A DNA stretch of 64,000 nucleotides from an uncultured Chryseobacterium sp. (lineage in GTDB: Bacteria > Bacteroidota > Bacteroidia > Flavobacteriales > Weeksellaceae), in contig CAJYLH010000017.1 in assembly GCA_913775525.1 (NCBI GenBank), positions 35,968-99,967 on the forward strand. The letters are read 5' to 3'. The position numbers and the translations under genes are program-made. Below are positions 52,141 to 61,390 of this stretch, one piece after another. Under the pieces are notes generated by a model. It had not been told where the DNA came from. It worked only from the letters and a program-made list of their open reading frames with translations, and made no database searches. How positions within the stretch are numbered: the stretch's first letter is position 1; each line of letters begins with the position of its first letter.

Positions 52141-52977
52141 TTATTTTAATGGATAATGCATTGCTTTATCCACTTCAATCGGGTTATTGTTTTTCCGTAT
52201 GTTTTGCTGCATCTTTTCAGAAAGTTCTTTCAGTTGTTCCGGGCTTTTTACTTCTATCCCCATCACCATGAAACGGGCATTGGGATTGGTATTATTTTTA
52301 AGTTGCTCCTTAAATTCCCGAAGCGGGTCACGGTAACTGTCCAGCATCAGCTTCCTCAGTTTTGCCTCCGGTATCTTTATTGGTTTCTGCCCTGCAAAAT
52401 TTTCAAGGATACTTTGTGTGTCGTAAGTTTTTGCTAACCGGTAACTCTTGACCAATGTAAACCTGAAATTATCCTGATCATCATAAACTTCGAATACCAT
52501 TCCCGGCAGCCCTGTGAATTTATACGGCCCTTCGTTCAGCCCGACATCTTTGGTAAACCAGGCCGTCCAGTTCCGTCCTCCGAATCTTGTGGTGGCCTTC
52601 TGTACGTGGTACCCGCCCATCTCTTTTGTTTCGTTGAGCAGCTTCCAGGTAATTCTGTCATCGGTCTCTGTAACGAAGATATTCTGTACCATAAGGTAGT
52701 TCTGGTTGATGGTGGAGTTTTTCTTTCTGATCACTGCAGGCGTATCATCCCACATGATATTATCTTCGCCTTTGGTCTTATTGATGGAATCTGTAACAAC
52801 AAAGTCGTAATTATAAAACTTGACTTCTTCAGGATTGACGTCCAGTACCATACTGACTTTTCTTTTTTCCGACGCTGTGGAGTCGGTTTTAAAATGATAT
52901 TCATAGATGAAACGGTGGGTTTGTGCACTCATGGAGAAAGTCAGCAGCACAAACACAAAAAGGAAAATATTTTTCAT
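52141..52977 (-). CDS. GLPGLI family secreted protein
   Basis: About 278 residues from MKNIFLFVFVLLTFSMSAQ, a signal peptide; the longer in-frame start at 53028 is unlikely. The family motif is present in slightly changed form: EGPYKFTGLPGMVFEVYDDQ. The first half has RKVSMVLDVNPEEVKFYNYD and the typical AWFTKDVGLNEG block before the motif. GLPGLI proteins are found almost only in Bacteroidota; their function is unknown. It is next to rpsJ, with the str terminator in between. Confidence 0.9.
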   Translation of the reverse strand: MKNIFLFVFVLLTFSMSAQTHRFIYEYHFKTDSTASEKRKVSMVLDVNPEEVKFYNYDFVVTDSINKTKGEDNIMWDDTPAVIRKKNSTINQNYLMVQNIFVTETDDRITWKLLNETKEMGGYHVQKATTRFGGRNWTAWFTKDVGLNEGPYKFTGLPGMVFEVYDDQDNFRFTLVKSYRLAKTYDTQSILENFAGQKPIKIPEAKLRKLMLDSYRDPLREFKEQLKNNTNPNARFMVMGIEVKSPEQLKELSEKMQQNIRKNNNPIEVDKAMHYPLK

Positions 52978-53058
52978 AATATAAATCTTTCCGCAAAGAT
53001 AAACATTAAAAAGAACCTTGCAATACATAGTATTGTATTAAATAGATTTTATGAAATA

Positions 53059-53090
53059 AAAATCCGCTCCTTTTCAGGAACGGATTTTAT
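53059..53090 (-). terminator. Terminator at the end of the str operon
   Basis: TAAAATCCG / CGGATTTTTA hairpin on the minus strand with T-run, 25 bp after rpsJ. It shows that str transcription stops before the inserted genes and does not run on into rplC. Confidence 0.75.
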
Positions 53091-53115
53091 ATAATCACGG
53101 CTTAAGTGCACGTTA

Positions 53116-53421
53116 TCACACTTTAATTTCAACATCTACACCGCTTGGTAGCTCTAATTTCATCAGAGCATCCACCGTTTTAGAAGAAGAAGAATAGATA
53201 TCCATCAATCTCTTGTGAGCAGAAAGCTGGAACTGTTCTCTTGCTTTTTTGTTTACGTGCGGAGACCTCAATACAGTGAAGATTCTCTTGTTGGTTGGCA
53301 ATGGGATCGGTCCGTTTACCACAGCACCGGTAGCCTTTACCGTTTTTACGATTTTCTCAGCAGACTTATCTACCAGGTTGTAATCGTAAGATTTAAGTTT
53401 TATTCTGATTCTTTGTGACAT
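53116..53421 (-). CDS. rpsJ: 30S ribosomal protein S10
   Basis: 101 residues: [20 protein letters not shown], then [20 protein letters not shown], the family signature. S10 is in the head of the small subunit and is also NusE in transcription antitermination. It is the last gene of the str operon, 18 bp after fusA; in most bacteria it also leads directly into rplC, which is not the case here. Confidence 0.97.
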   Translation of the reverse strand: MSQRIRIKLKSYDYNLVDKSAEKIVKTVKATGAVVNGPIPLPTNKRIFTVLRSPHVNKKAREQFQLSAHKRLMDIYSSSSKTVDALMKLELPSGVDVEIKV

Positions 53422-53439
53422 TTCTTGTACTTTAAAAAA

Positions 53440-55557
53440 TTAACCTTTTGCTTTAGCAATGATATCTTCAGCAACGTTTTGAGGGGTAGCCTGGTACTTC
53501 TCTAATTCCATAGAAGAAGTAGCTCTTCCTGATGAAAGGGTTCTTAGAGTTGTAACATATCCAAACATTTCAGAAAGTGGAACTGAACCTTTGATTACTA
53601 CAGCACCGTTCTTTTCTTCCTGACCGCTGATGGTACCTCTTCTCTTGTTAAGGTCACCGATAATGTTACCCATATATTCTTCCGGAGTTACAACCTCCAG
53701 TTTCATAATAGGCTCCATAATTACCGGCTTGGCAGCACGTCCCGCTTCTTTGAATCCTAATTTAGCCGCCATTTCGAAAGAAAGGGCATCAGAATCCACC
53801 GCGTGGAAAGATCCGTCTTTAAGAACAACTTTAATACCTTCAACTTCGAAACCAGCCAAAGGACCGTTTTTCATTGCAGCTTTAAATCCTTTCTCAATAG
53901 CAGGAACAAATTCCCTAGGAACGTTACCCCCTTTGATCTCGTTGATGAATTCAAGACCAACTTTACCTTCTTCTGCAGGTCCAAGTTCAAATACGATATC
54001 AGCAAATTTACCTTTACCACCGGATTGTTTTTTGTAAACCTCCCTGTGCTGGGCAACTTTTGTTAAGTTTTCTTTGTACTCTACCTGAGGCTGTCCTTGG
54101 TTTACTTCAACTTTGAACTCTCTCTTCATACGGTCAACAATGATATCTAAGTGAAGCTCACCCATACCAGAGATAATCGTTTGTCCGGAAGCTTCGTCAG
54201 TTCTAACCGTAAACGTTGGATCCTCTTCAGCCAGTTTAGCTAAAGCGTTACCCATTTTATCCTGGTCAGCTTTAGTTTTAGGCTCAACAGCGATACCGAT
54301 TACCGGATCAGGGAAAACCATTGATTCAAGAACAATAGGGTTTTTCTCGTCACACATCGTATCACCGGTTTTGATGGACTTGAATCCTACCGCTGCACCA
54401 ATATCTCCTGCTTCAATATATTCTACAGGATTTTGCTTATTAGCGTGCATCTGATAGATTCTGGAGATTCTTTCTTTATCGCCTGAACGGGTGTTCAGGA
54501 TATAAGAACCTGCATCCAGTCTTCCTGAATATGCTCTGAAGAATGCCAGTCTTCCCACGAACGGGTCGGTAGCAATCTTAAATGCCAATGCAGAGAAAGG
54601 CTCATCTACTGATGGCTTTCTTGTGATTTCAGCGTCAGTTCTAGGATCCGTACCTTTGATATCATCTTTATCCAATGGAGAAGGCAGGTATTTACATACT
54701 GCATCCAGCATAAACTGTACTCCTTTATTCTTGAATGAAGAACCACAAGTCATTGGGATAATAGATAAATCGATGGTAGCCTTTCTCAACGCTTCGTTGA
54801 TTTCTTCTTCAGAGATTGAATCCGGATCTTCGAAGAATTTCTCCATCAAAGTCTCATCGTAGTCAGCCACAGCTTCTACTAATTTCTCTCTGTATTCCAG
54901 AACTTCAGCTTTCATGTCTTCAGGAATTGGCACTACCTCAAAAGTAGCTCCTTGTCCTGCTTCATCCCAGATGATCGCTCTGTTTTTAATTAAGTCTACA
55001 ACACCTTTGAAGTCTTCTTCAGCACCGATTGGTAAAACGATTGGAACTGCATTGGATCCCAACATTTCTTTTACCTGCTTTACAACATTCAAGAAATCGG
55101 CACCCTGACGGTCCATTTTGTTTACGAATCCCATTCTTGCTACTTTATAGTTGTCAGCAAGTCTCCAGTTGGTTTCAGACTGAGGCTCTACACCGTCTAC
55201 GGCAGAGAATAAGAATACAAGACCATCCAATACCCTTAAAGATCTGTTTACTTCTACAGTGAAGTCAACGTGTCCCGGTGTATCGATGATGTTGAAGTGG
55301 TAAGGTTTAGTATCTGCAACAGGTTTACCTTGATCTGTTGGAAAGTTCCAAGAACAAGTAGTGGCAGCAGAAGTAATGGTAATCCCTCTTTCTGCTTCCT
55401 GCTCCATCCAGTCCATTGTAGAAGCACCATCGTGAACCTCTCCAATTTTGTGGTTTACCCCTGTATAGAATAAAATCCTTTCTGTAGTGGTTGTCTTACC
55501 GGCATCAATGTGAGCGGCAATACCAATATTTCTAGTATATTTAAGATCTCTTCCCAT
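53440..55557 (-). CDS. fusA: Elongation factor G
   Basis: 705 residues. G1 is [16 protein letters not shown]2/G3 include [14 protein letters not shown] and [13 protein letters not shown]4 is NKMDRQGAD. The C-terminal domains IV and V include the conserved [20 protein letters not shown]. It moves tRNA and mRNA through the ribosome and helps recycle it. No duplicate copy is seen in the window. It lies between rpsG and rpsJ. Confidence 0.97.
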   Translation of the reverse strand: MGRDLKYTRNIGIAAHIDAGKTTTTERILFYTGVNHKIGEVHDGASTMDWMEQEAERGITITSAATTCSWNFPTDQGKPVADTKPYHFNIIDTPGHVDFTVEVNRSLRVLDGLVFLFSAVDGVEPQSETNWRLADNYKVARMGFVNKMDRQGADFLNVVKQVKEMLGSNAVPIVLPIGAEEDFKGVVDLIKNRAIIWDEAGQGATFEVVPIPEDMKAEVLEYREKLVEAVADYDETLMEKFFEDPDSISEEEINEALRKATIDLSIIPMTCGSSFKNKGVQFMLDAVCKYLPSPLDKDDIKGTDPRTDAEITRKPSVDEPFSALAFKIATDPFVGRLAFFRAYSGRLDAGSYILNTRSGDKERISRIYQMHANKQNPVEYIEAGDIGAAVGFKSIKTGDTMCDEKNPIVLESMVFPDPVIGIAVEPKTKADQDKMGNALAKLAEEDPTFTVRTDEASGQTIISGMGELHLDIIVDRMKREFKVEVNQGQPQVEYKENLTKVAQHREVYKKQSGGKGKFADIVFELGPAEEGKVGLEFINEIKGGNVPREFVPAIEKGFKAAMKNGPLAGFEVEGIKVVLKDGSFHAVDSDALSFEMAAKLGFKEAGRAAKPVIMEPIMKLEVVTPEEYMGNIIGDLNKRRGTISGQEEKNGAVVIKGSVPLSEMFGYVTTLRTLSSGRATSSMELEKYQATPQNVAEDIIAKAKG

Positions 55558-55563
55558 TTCAGA

Positions 55564-56040
55564 TTAGAATTTGAAGTGTGAGAAAGCCTTGTTAGCTTCC
55601 GCCATTTTGTGAGTATCAGATTTCTTTTTGTATGCAGCACCTTCTTCTCTTGAAGCAGCTAAGATTTCGTTAGAAAGTTTAAGTGCCATAGACTTATCGT
55701 TTCTTGCTCTTGCATACTTGATTAACCATTTCATTGCCATAGAAATTTTTCTGTCAGCTCTGATTGGCATTGGAATCTGGAAGTTAGCACCACCTACCCT
55801 TCTTGAACGCACTTCTACGTGAGGCATTACGTTAGTAAGGGCATCTTTCCAGATTTCAAGGGCAGTCTTTTCGTTCTCCCCTTTTTTGTTTTCTACAATT
55901 TCTAATGCATCATAGAATATTTTGAATGCGATTGACTTCTTACCGTCAAGCATCAAATTGTTTACGAATCTAGTCACCAATTGATCATTAAACTGAGGAT
56001 CTGGTAACAACGGTCTTTTTTTCGCTTTTGTCTTTCTCAT
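55564..56040 (-). CDS. rpsG: 30S ribosomal protein S7
   Basis: 158 residues: [20 protein letters not shown] at the start, [20 protein letters not shown] and [20 protein letters not shown] further on. It starts head assembly; in E. coli it also regulates the str operon. 24 bp after rpsL and 6 bp before fusA. Confidence 0.97.
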   Translation of the reverse strand: MRKTKAKKRPLLPDPQFNDQLVTRFVNNLMLDGKKSIAFKIFYDALEIVENKKGENEKTALEIWKDALTNVMPHVEVRSRRVGGANFQIPMPIRADRKISMAMKWLIKYARARNDKSMALKLSNEILAASREEGAAYKKKSDTHKMAEANKAFSHFKF

Positions 56041-56063
56041 TGTTTCTGTACCTTATTTAATGA

Positions 56064-56477
56064 TTATTTTTTCTTTCCTTTAGCCTGTGCAGCTGGTGCT
56101 TGACCTGGCTTAGGTCTCTTAGCTCCGTACTTAGATCTTCTTTGTGTTCTTCCATTTACACCTGCAGTGTCTAATGCACCTCTTACGATGTGGTAACGTA
56201 CTCCCGGTAGGTCTTTCACCCTTCCGCCTCTCACCAATACTATCGAGTGCTCCTGAAGATTATGTCCTTCGCCCGGGATGTAGGCGTTAACTTCTTTACC
56301 GTTAGAAAGTCTTACCCTTGCAACTTTTCTTAGTGCAGAGTTAGGTTTCTTCGGTGTGGTAGTATATACTCTCGTACATACACCACGTCTTTGTGGACAA
56401 GAATCTAGGGCAGCCGATTTGCTCTTCTTGGCAAGCGTGGCTCTTCCTTTTCTTACTAATTGTTGAATAGTAGGCAT
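56064..56477 (-). CDS. rpsL: 30S ribosomal protein S12
   Basis: 137 residues. The decoding-centre loops are of wild type: [19 protein letters not shown] (both Lys kept) and [20 protein letters not shown], the sites where streptomycin-resistance changes arise. The C-terminus is extended and Lys/Ala/Pro-rich ([11 protein letters not shown]). First gene of the str operon, with a clear promoter. Confidence 0.97.
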   Translation of the reverse strand: MPTIQQLVRKGRATLAKKSKSAALDSCPQRRGVCTRVYTTTPKKPNSALRKVARVRLSNGKEVNAYIPGEGHNLQEHSIVLVRGGRVKDLPGVRYHIVRGALDTAGVNGRTQRRSKYGAKRPKPGQAPAAQAKGKKK

Positions 56478-56501
56478 TTAATTGCTTTTTATTTTAGGGT
56501 G

Positions 56502-56532
56502 CAAAAATATGAATAATTTTTTAACCTACAAG
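56502..56532 (-). promoter_or_regulatory. Promoter of the str operon
   Basis: On the minus strand CTTG, 19-nt spacer, TATTTTTG (full TAnnTTTG match) followed by C. It lies 24 nt before the rpsL ATG. Confidence 0.75.
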
Positions 56533-56584
56533 CAGTTATATGTAAATTTACTTTAATAATTAAAAATTATTTAATCTTCCTAAC

Positions 56585-58168
56585 TCATTCATCCATAAGA
56601 ATTACCTGTACATTTTTGTTCCATTGAAACTGCCTGATACGCTTCTGCAAAAGGGAGTGCTGATGCGGATCTATACTATAAACTGAAACCTCAGCTCTTG
56701 CAGAAGTTATTTTATGACTGATTTTCAGGACCGCTGCCTTTTTCCAGTTTTCAGGAATATGCCCCTGAAGCCACTCATCATAGACAATGGCCAGATCATA
56801 GTGGTGATCATTGCCATAACGGATCAGGAATTCTTTAAAGGATTCATCAAACTGCCTTTTATTTTCATTAAAAGGAATGGTTTCTTTTGAGCCGAGCCCC
56901 GCAATATCAAGCAGATGAATATCCGTATAATAGGAAATGGCACCGATATCATTGGCGATAACTTTAGAGTCATTATAATAGGTATGCAGAAACCTGGCCG
57001 ATTGTATCTGCTGTTCATAAATATTCCTGCCGCCATTATCCAGCATCAGATGGGCATATCCGGTTTTATAGAGCAGCAATGCCACATTACCAAGAACCAG
57101 TACTGCTATAAGTTTCCGGCTTCTGAAATTCCTGAAAAATCCTTTGAGCTCCGGAATTATTACCATACAGAACCCGGCAAGTATGTAGGCTTCATAACGG
57201 AATATGCCTTTCAGGTCTGCGAACAGGGCGTGGCAGATCATCAGCAGCGAAAGGACAATGAGAAAAAAACGATCAGAAAGGATTTCTTTTACGGTTTTAT
57301 TTTTCATGTCTTTTATAATAAAGACTACAACTAATAGAATAGGAAGAAATCCTGTCTTATAGAAACTGATGTTACAGAGAAGATGATCAACAAGAATTAT
57401 TTTAAGCTGTCCAAACAGCCCTGAATCAAAGCTCAGCCTGGTTCCTTTTACCAGTATTGAATTAGGGAAAAAATAGCCGTCCTGGAGATAATTCCACCAA
57501 CAAAAAATAAGGATAGGAATAAAGCCGGCAAGAATGACAGCGAAAGATTGTTTCCATTTTCCGGTCAATGCCAGTAAACCGCTGAGAATAATGAAGTAAA
57601 ACATGCTTTCGAACCTCACCGTTCCCATCAGCATCAGGCTTGCGTAAAATCCTACCGTCTTATATACAGTATGGTGCGGATTATGAAAACAGAAGATGCT
57701 GATCATGAAAAGCAATACATGAAGTATATGTTCCATCCCGGACAATACCTGCAGATGCAGAACAGCAAACAAAAAGGTGAACAATGTTGCCAAAACAGCA
57801 GATTTTGCCTGACTGAAAATCCTGGAAAACCATGCATTCAGGCAAAAGATAACGCCGACAAAGCATACCGCATTAAAATACAGGGGAATCTGATCGTTAT
57901 TGCCGAACACAGAGATAAACCTGCTGATAAGATAGGTGAACAGTGGTGATGACGACGTGGATGAAAATGCATATTGTGTAATTCCCCAAACTCCATGAAG
58001 CGCAAAATTTTTAGCCATAGCCAGATGAATATAGGCATCATCAATAAGATAGACATAATGGCCGTCGGTCTTCGCTATTGAATTTACATAATAGCCTGCG
58101 CATATGGCAGAACATATCATGAATGATATCAGGAAACTTTTTGCACCTTTTGAGAAGGATAGGAACAT
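56585..58168 (-). CDS. Multi-pass membrane protein, GT-C-type glycosyltransferase-like
   Basis: About 527 residues from MFLSFSKGAKSFLISFMICS; an upstream in-frame start at 58210 (MMMLIFDILIF) would add 14 residues and is possible. About ten membrane helices. After the first helix a periplasmic loop holds DDAYIHLAMAKNFALHG (first Asp-Asp at about 43-44), the acidic pair typical of GT-C sugar transferases that use polyprenol-phosphate sugars; ARFLHTYYND and DIHLLDIAGLGSKETI are in the long soluble C-terminal part. Sugar and target are unknown. It stands alone between the str operon and dps. Confidence 0.7.
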   Translation of the reverse strand: MFLSFSKGAKSFLISFMICSAICAGYYVNSIAKTDGHYVYLIDDAYIHLAMAKNFALHGVWGITQYAFSSTSSSPLFTYLISRFISVFGNNDQIPLYFNAVCFVGVIFCLNAWFSRIFSQAKSAVLATLFTFLFAVLHLQVLSGMEHILHVLLFMISIFCFHNPHHTVYKTVGFYASLMLMGTVRFESMFYFIILSGLLALTGKWKQSFAVILAGFIPILIFCWWNYLQDGYFFPNSILVKGTRLSFDSGLFGQLKIILVDHLLCNISFYKTGFLPILLVVVFIIKDMKNKTVKEILSDRFFLIVLSLLMICHALFADLKGIFRYEAYILAGFCMVIIPELKGFFRNFRSRKLIAVLVLGNVALLLYKTGYAHLMLDNGGRNIYEQQIQSARFLHTYYNDSKVIANDIGAISYYTDIHLLDIAGLGSKETIPFNENKRQFDESFKEFLIRYGNDHHYDLAIVYDEWLQGHIPENWKKAAVLKISHKITSARAEVSVYSIDPHQHSLLQKRIRQFQWNKNVQVILMDE

Positions 58169-58244
58169 TTTTTGAACGAATATTAGAATATCAAAGATAA
58201 GCATCATCAATTACTTTTAAATACAGCTTATGAAATCTGTTTGT

Positions 58245-58252
58245 TAAATTTG
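58245..58252 (+). promoter_or_regulatory. -7 promoter element of the Dps gene
   Basis: TAAATTTG, a full TAnnTTTG match, 31 nt before the ATG. No -33 TTTG was found. Confidence 0.45.
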
Positions 58253-58283
58253 TATCTAATAATAAACCGCTTAATACAACACT

Positions 58284-58760
58284 ATGAAAAACGCAAGCAT
58301 TATCGGACTTAATGAGGCCGACTGTCAGCAAATTGCAGACAAACTCAATGTGCTTCTGGCTAACTATTCCGTATTTTATCAGAATACCAGAGGCTCACAC
58401 TGGAATATTAAAGGAGACCAGTTTTTTACCCTGCACCCTAAATTTGAAGAATTATATAACAGCCTGGTTCTTAAAATCGATGAGATCGCAGAAAGGATCC
58501 TTACGCTGGGTGCTATTCCTGCCCATAATTACTCCGATTACCTGAAGGTATCCACCATTCAGGAAAGCACGGATGTAAGTGATGCCACCGTAAGCGTACA
58601 GAATATTCTGAATTCATTTAAAGTGGTGATCGACTTACAGAGAGAACTGCTGGATATGACTGAAAAAGCTGGAGACGAAGGAACCAATTCGCAGATGAGC
58701 GACTATATCACAGAACAGGAAAAAGAAGTATGGATGTACAATTCTTATCTTGGTAAATAA
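58284..58760 (+). CDS. dps: Dps family ferritin-like DNA-protection protein
   Basis: 158 residues. The inter-subunit ferroxidase motif is present: NTRGSHWNIKGDQFFTLHPK followed by FEELYNSLVLKIDEIAERIL with the His, Asp and Glu iron ligands. Members form 12-mers that store iron and use hydrogen peroxide, and in stationary phase protect DNA. No basic N-terminal DNA-binding tail is obvious. Single-gene unit, terminator after it. Confidence 0.92.
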   Translation: MKNASIIGLNEADCQQIADKLNVLLANYSVFYQNTRGSHWNIKGDQFFTLHPKFEELYNSLVLKIDEIAERILTLGAIPAHNYSDYLKVSTIQESTDVSDATVSVQNILNSFKVVIDLQRELLDMTEKAGDEGTNSQMSDYITEQEKEVWMYNSYLGK

Positions 58761-58787
58761 TCATCTTTGGATCAGCAAAAATTAAAA

Positions 58788-58817
58788 AAATCACCTTACA
58801 TTTAAGGTGGTTTTGTT
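58788..58817 (+). terminator. Terminator of the Dps gene
   Basis: AAATCACCTTA / TAAGGTGGTTT (11 bp with one G-T pair), short loop, then a T-rich tail. Confidence 0.75.
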
Positions 58818-58826
58818 TTTAATACC

Positions 58827-58834
58827 TATATTTG
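58827..58834 (+). promoter_or_regulatory. -7 promoter element of the pncB gene
   Basis: TATATTTG followed by C, a full TAnnTTTG match, 18 nt before the ATG at 58853. Confidence 0.5.
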
Positions 58835-58852
58835 CGTATAATTTACACAATT

Positions 58853-60031
58853 ATGAATGAAGTACGATTGAATTCTATCCTGGATAATGATTTCTATAAA
58901 ATAACCATGCAGAATGCTGTGGTGAAATTATTTCCCGGATCTATAGTAAAATACGAATTTATCAACCGCGGCAAACACCAGTTTCCGGAAGGTTTTGATC
59001 ATGCTTTAAGAGAGGCCGTTAACAAATTGGCTGAACTTAAACTGACGAAAGAGGAAAAGAAATATATGGCAAGAACCTGCCCTTATATTGACCTTCCATA
59101 CCTGGATTTCCTTGAAGGGTATCATTACGATCCGTCTGAAGTAAAAATCCATCAGGAAGGGAGTGAACTTTCTGTGGTTGTGGAGGGGCTCTGGTACAGG
59201 ACGATCCTTTGGGAGGTACCCCTTCTGGCGCTCATCAGTGAATTGCATTATGAAATGAACCACATGGAACGGGATTCCAACGAGGTCGTGATGAATAAAA
59301 CCATTGAGAAAGCTGATTCCCTGGCAAGACTGGGCGTGACTTTTGCAGAATTCGGTACCCGGAGAAGGCATTCCTACAAAGTACAGAACCTGGTGATGGA
59401 GGCTTTGACACAGAAAAAAGAATCTACCTTCATCGGAAGCTCCAATGTTCATTTCGCCATGAAGTACGGGGTAAAGCCTATCGGCACACACGCCCATGAG
59501 TGGTTCATGTTCCATGCGGCTGAATATGGGTTCAAGACGGCTAATGATCTTGCTCTGGAACACTGGGTCGATGTATACCGGGGCGATCTGGGAGTAGCAC
59601 TTTCAGATACCTACACAACAGATGTATTCTTCCAGCAGTTTGATAAAAAATTTGCCAAACTGTTTGATGGTGTGCGCCATGACAGTGGAGATCCTTTGGA
59701 ATTTGCCGATAAAACCATTGCCCATTATCAGAAACATGGAATCAACCCTTTATTTAAGTATATTATTTTTTCTGATGCCCTTAACCTGGAGAAAGTAGAG
59801 GAAATCACCAACTACTGCAGAGGGAAAATCGGGATTTCCTTCGGAATAGGAACCAACCTGACCAATGACGTAGGATTAAAACCTATGAATATCGTGATGA
59901 AACTGATTGGGGTACAGGCTCCGAACCAGGAATGGATCCCAACCGTAAAGCTTTCCGATGAACACGGAAAATATACCGGTGATCCTAAAATGATCGAACT
60001 GGCCAAGGAATTCCTGAGAATAAAAGAATAG
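58853..60031 (+). CDS. pncB: Nicotinate phosphoribosyltransferase
   Basis: 392 residues from MNEVRLNSILDNDFYKITMQ; an ATG seven codons upstream lies inside the promoter region. The NAPRTase blocks are clear: VKYEFINRGKHQFPEG, FGTRRRHSYKVQNLVME, GTHAHEWFMFHAAEYGF, and the phosphoribosyl-binding region RHDSGDPLEFADKTI and GIGTNLTNDV. It makes nicotinate mononucleotide from nicotinate, PRPP and ATP, which NadD (14.3 kb) then adenylates. The gene stands alone. Confidence 0.94.
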   Translation: MNEVRLNSILDNDFYKITMQNAVVKLFPGSIVKYEFINRGKHQFPEGFDHALREAVNKLAELKLTKEEKKYMARTCPYIDLPYLDFLEGYHYDPSEVKIHQEGSELSVVVEGLWYRTILWEVPLLALISELHYEMNHMERDSNEVVMNKTIEKADSLARLGVTFAEFGTRRRHSYKVQNLVMEALTQKKESTFIGSSNVHFAMKYGVKPIGTHAHEWFMFHAAEYGFKTANDLALEHWVDVYRGDLGVALSDTYTTDVFFQQFDKKFAKLFDGVRHDSGDPLEFADKTIAHYQKHGINPLFKYIIFSDALNLEKVEEITNYCRGKIGISFGIGTNLTNDVGLKPMNIVMKLIGVQAPNQEWIPTVKLSDEHGKYTGDPKMIELAKEFLRIKE

Positions 60032-60171
60032 ATCCCGAGCATTAACACTTTATAAAAACAGGAAATATAAGCAAATCCTCTTTCTTTTTTCATACATTAG
60101 CTGTAATTCGTCAGCATGGCTTTGTGCAAGAATGTGATGCGAATAACCAGTAACCATTAAAATAATATTTT

Positions 60172-60417
60172 ATGAAAAAACTTAAGTTAACGAAGCTTTC
60201 AAGACTAGCGCTGAAAGACGTTTTTGGAGGCGGAGGAGATTTGTATCCTGCTTTGGAATGCTATTCGAGCAGGGATTGCAGCCATTATGGTGAAGCTTTG
60301 ATCATGTGTCCGGACGGAACAACATCGATGACCAATTACAGCTGCATGGGCGGACACTGCATGCTGAATACCGGATCCTGTGCTCCGGAGGTCCCTTCTC
60401 CCGTACCGATACCCTAA
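60172..60417 (+). CDS. Double-glycine leader peptide, bacteriocin-like
   Basis: 81 residues. A basic leader (MKKLKLTKLSRLALKDVF) ends in a run of four glycines; the tail has six cysteines (ECYSSRDCSHYGEALIMCPD; SCMGGHCML; GSCAPEVP). The leader matches the Leu/Lys pattern (KLSRxxLKxxxGG) of GG-type export peptides common in Chryseobacterium. Neither maturation enzymes nor a C39-peptidase transporter lie nearby. It differs from the peptide at 24.7 kb in leader and cysteine spacing. A strong hairpin follows directly. Confidence 0.7.
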   Translation: MKKLKLTKLSRLALKDVFGGGGDLYPALECYSSRDCSHYGEALIMCPDGTTSMTNYSCMGGHCMLNTGSCAPEVPSPVPIP

Positions 60418-60431
60418 AAAAAAATTGAGCT

Positions 60432-60471
60432 ATATAGTAAAAGTGAGCTGTTGGGCTCACTTTTACTATAT
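60432..60471. terminator. Bidirectional terminator between the small peptide and SGNH hydrolase genes
   Basis: A perfect 17-bp stem ATATAGTAAAAGTGAGC / GCTCACTTTTACTATAT with a 6-nt loop. On the minus strand a run of T follows after a short gap. Confidence 0.8.
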
Positions 60472-60495
60472 TATAATATATCATTCCCGTTACAT

Positions 60496-61155
60496 TCAGA
60501 TCTTACCTAATTTCTGCATCAGGATCGCTTCCATCTTTTCATATCCTTTTGCCGTTGGGTGAATTTCATCTTCGGTGTATGTTGTATCCAGCCCGTTCCT
60601 TGAATCTTTCATTTGGGAATGATAATCCACATAAGGAATATGATTCTTCTCCGCATAGCTTTTGATCATTTTGTTCAGGGCGATCACCTTTTCTGCCGGA
60701 TGCATATCTTTTCTCCATCCGAAGTTGTAAGCTGGAAGCACAGAACAGAGAACAACCTTGATCTGATTGGCCTTTGCCAGCTCCGCCATAGAAACTATAT
60801 TTCCGAAAACCTTGTCTAAAGAAATCGGCCCCTGGTTTTCTGCAATATCATTGGTCCCGGCAAGGATAATCACACGCTTCGGCTTTAATTGAATGACATC
60901 TTCCCTGAATCTTAAAAGCATCTGGGATGTCACCTGTCCGCTAATCCCTCTTCCTACGAAATTATTCTTTTTAAAAAAGTCCGGATCAGTCGAAAACCAC
61001 CCTTCCGTAATGGAATCTCCCATCAGAACGGAATTAGGTATTATTTTTTTGGATATGATTTCCTGGTTTTGTTTTTCATACTTCGCATAATTGGCAAAAT
61101 CCTGTGCGGAAAACAATGCCGAAAATACAATAGCAGTAAGGGTTAAGAATTTCAT
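60496..61155 (-). CDS. SGNH/GDSL hydrolase, secreted
   Basis: 219 residues with signal peptide (MKFLTLTAIVFSALFSAQ). The four SGNH blocks: VLMGDSITEGW (nucleophile Ser), GRGISGQVTSQM (Gly), LAGTNDIAEN (Asn) and DEIHPTAKGY (Asp-x-x-His). It is an esterase or lipase acting in the periplasm or outside; the substrate could be an acyl group on a sugar or lipid. Not in an operon with a clear partner. Confidence 0.88.
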   Translation of the reverse strand: MKFLTLTAIVFSALFSAQDFANYAKYEKQNQEIISKKIIPNSVLMGDSITEGWFSTDPDFFKKNNFVGRGISGQVTSQMLLRFREDVIQLKPKRVIILAGTNDIAENQGPISLDKVFGNIVSMAELAKANQIKVVLCSVLPAYNFGWRKDMHPAEKVIALNKMIKSYAEKNHIPYVDYHSQMKDSRNGLDTTYTEDEIHPTAKGYEKMEAILMQKLGKI

Positions 61156-61390
61156 TGGACTTTATTTATATTTTGATCAAATGAAATAACGAAAAATTAA
61201 TCGATCATGCAACTAATGGGTAAAAAGAAAACCCAAAACAACAGGTTATTTCCGAAGAAATGCTGTTTGACTCAAATTCATAATTTTAAATGGATCACAG
61301 AGATCATTATCATGATACAGGTTTATGAATGATGTAAAAATTACGGTTTCCCGTAAAAAGAATCCATTATTCTTTTTGTAATTTTGGGCT
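61156..61390. other. Intergenic region between divergent SGNH and rmuC genes
   Basis: 235 bp without a visible gene or RNA. The only clear signal is the -7 element directly before rmuC. Confidence 0.6.
61379..61386 (+). promoter_or_regulatory. -7 promoter element directly before rmuC
   Basis: TAATTTTG, a full TAnnTTTG match, ending 4 nt before the ATG; predicts a leaderless mRNA. Confidence 0.45.

Noticed and set aside
53630-54037. 135-aa plus-strand frame
   Set aside because: Antisense to fusA; codon bias of the EF-G gene creates long shadow frames.
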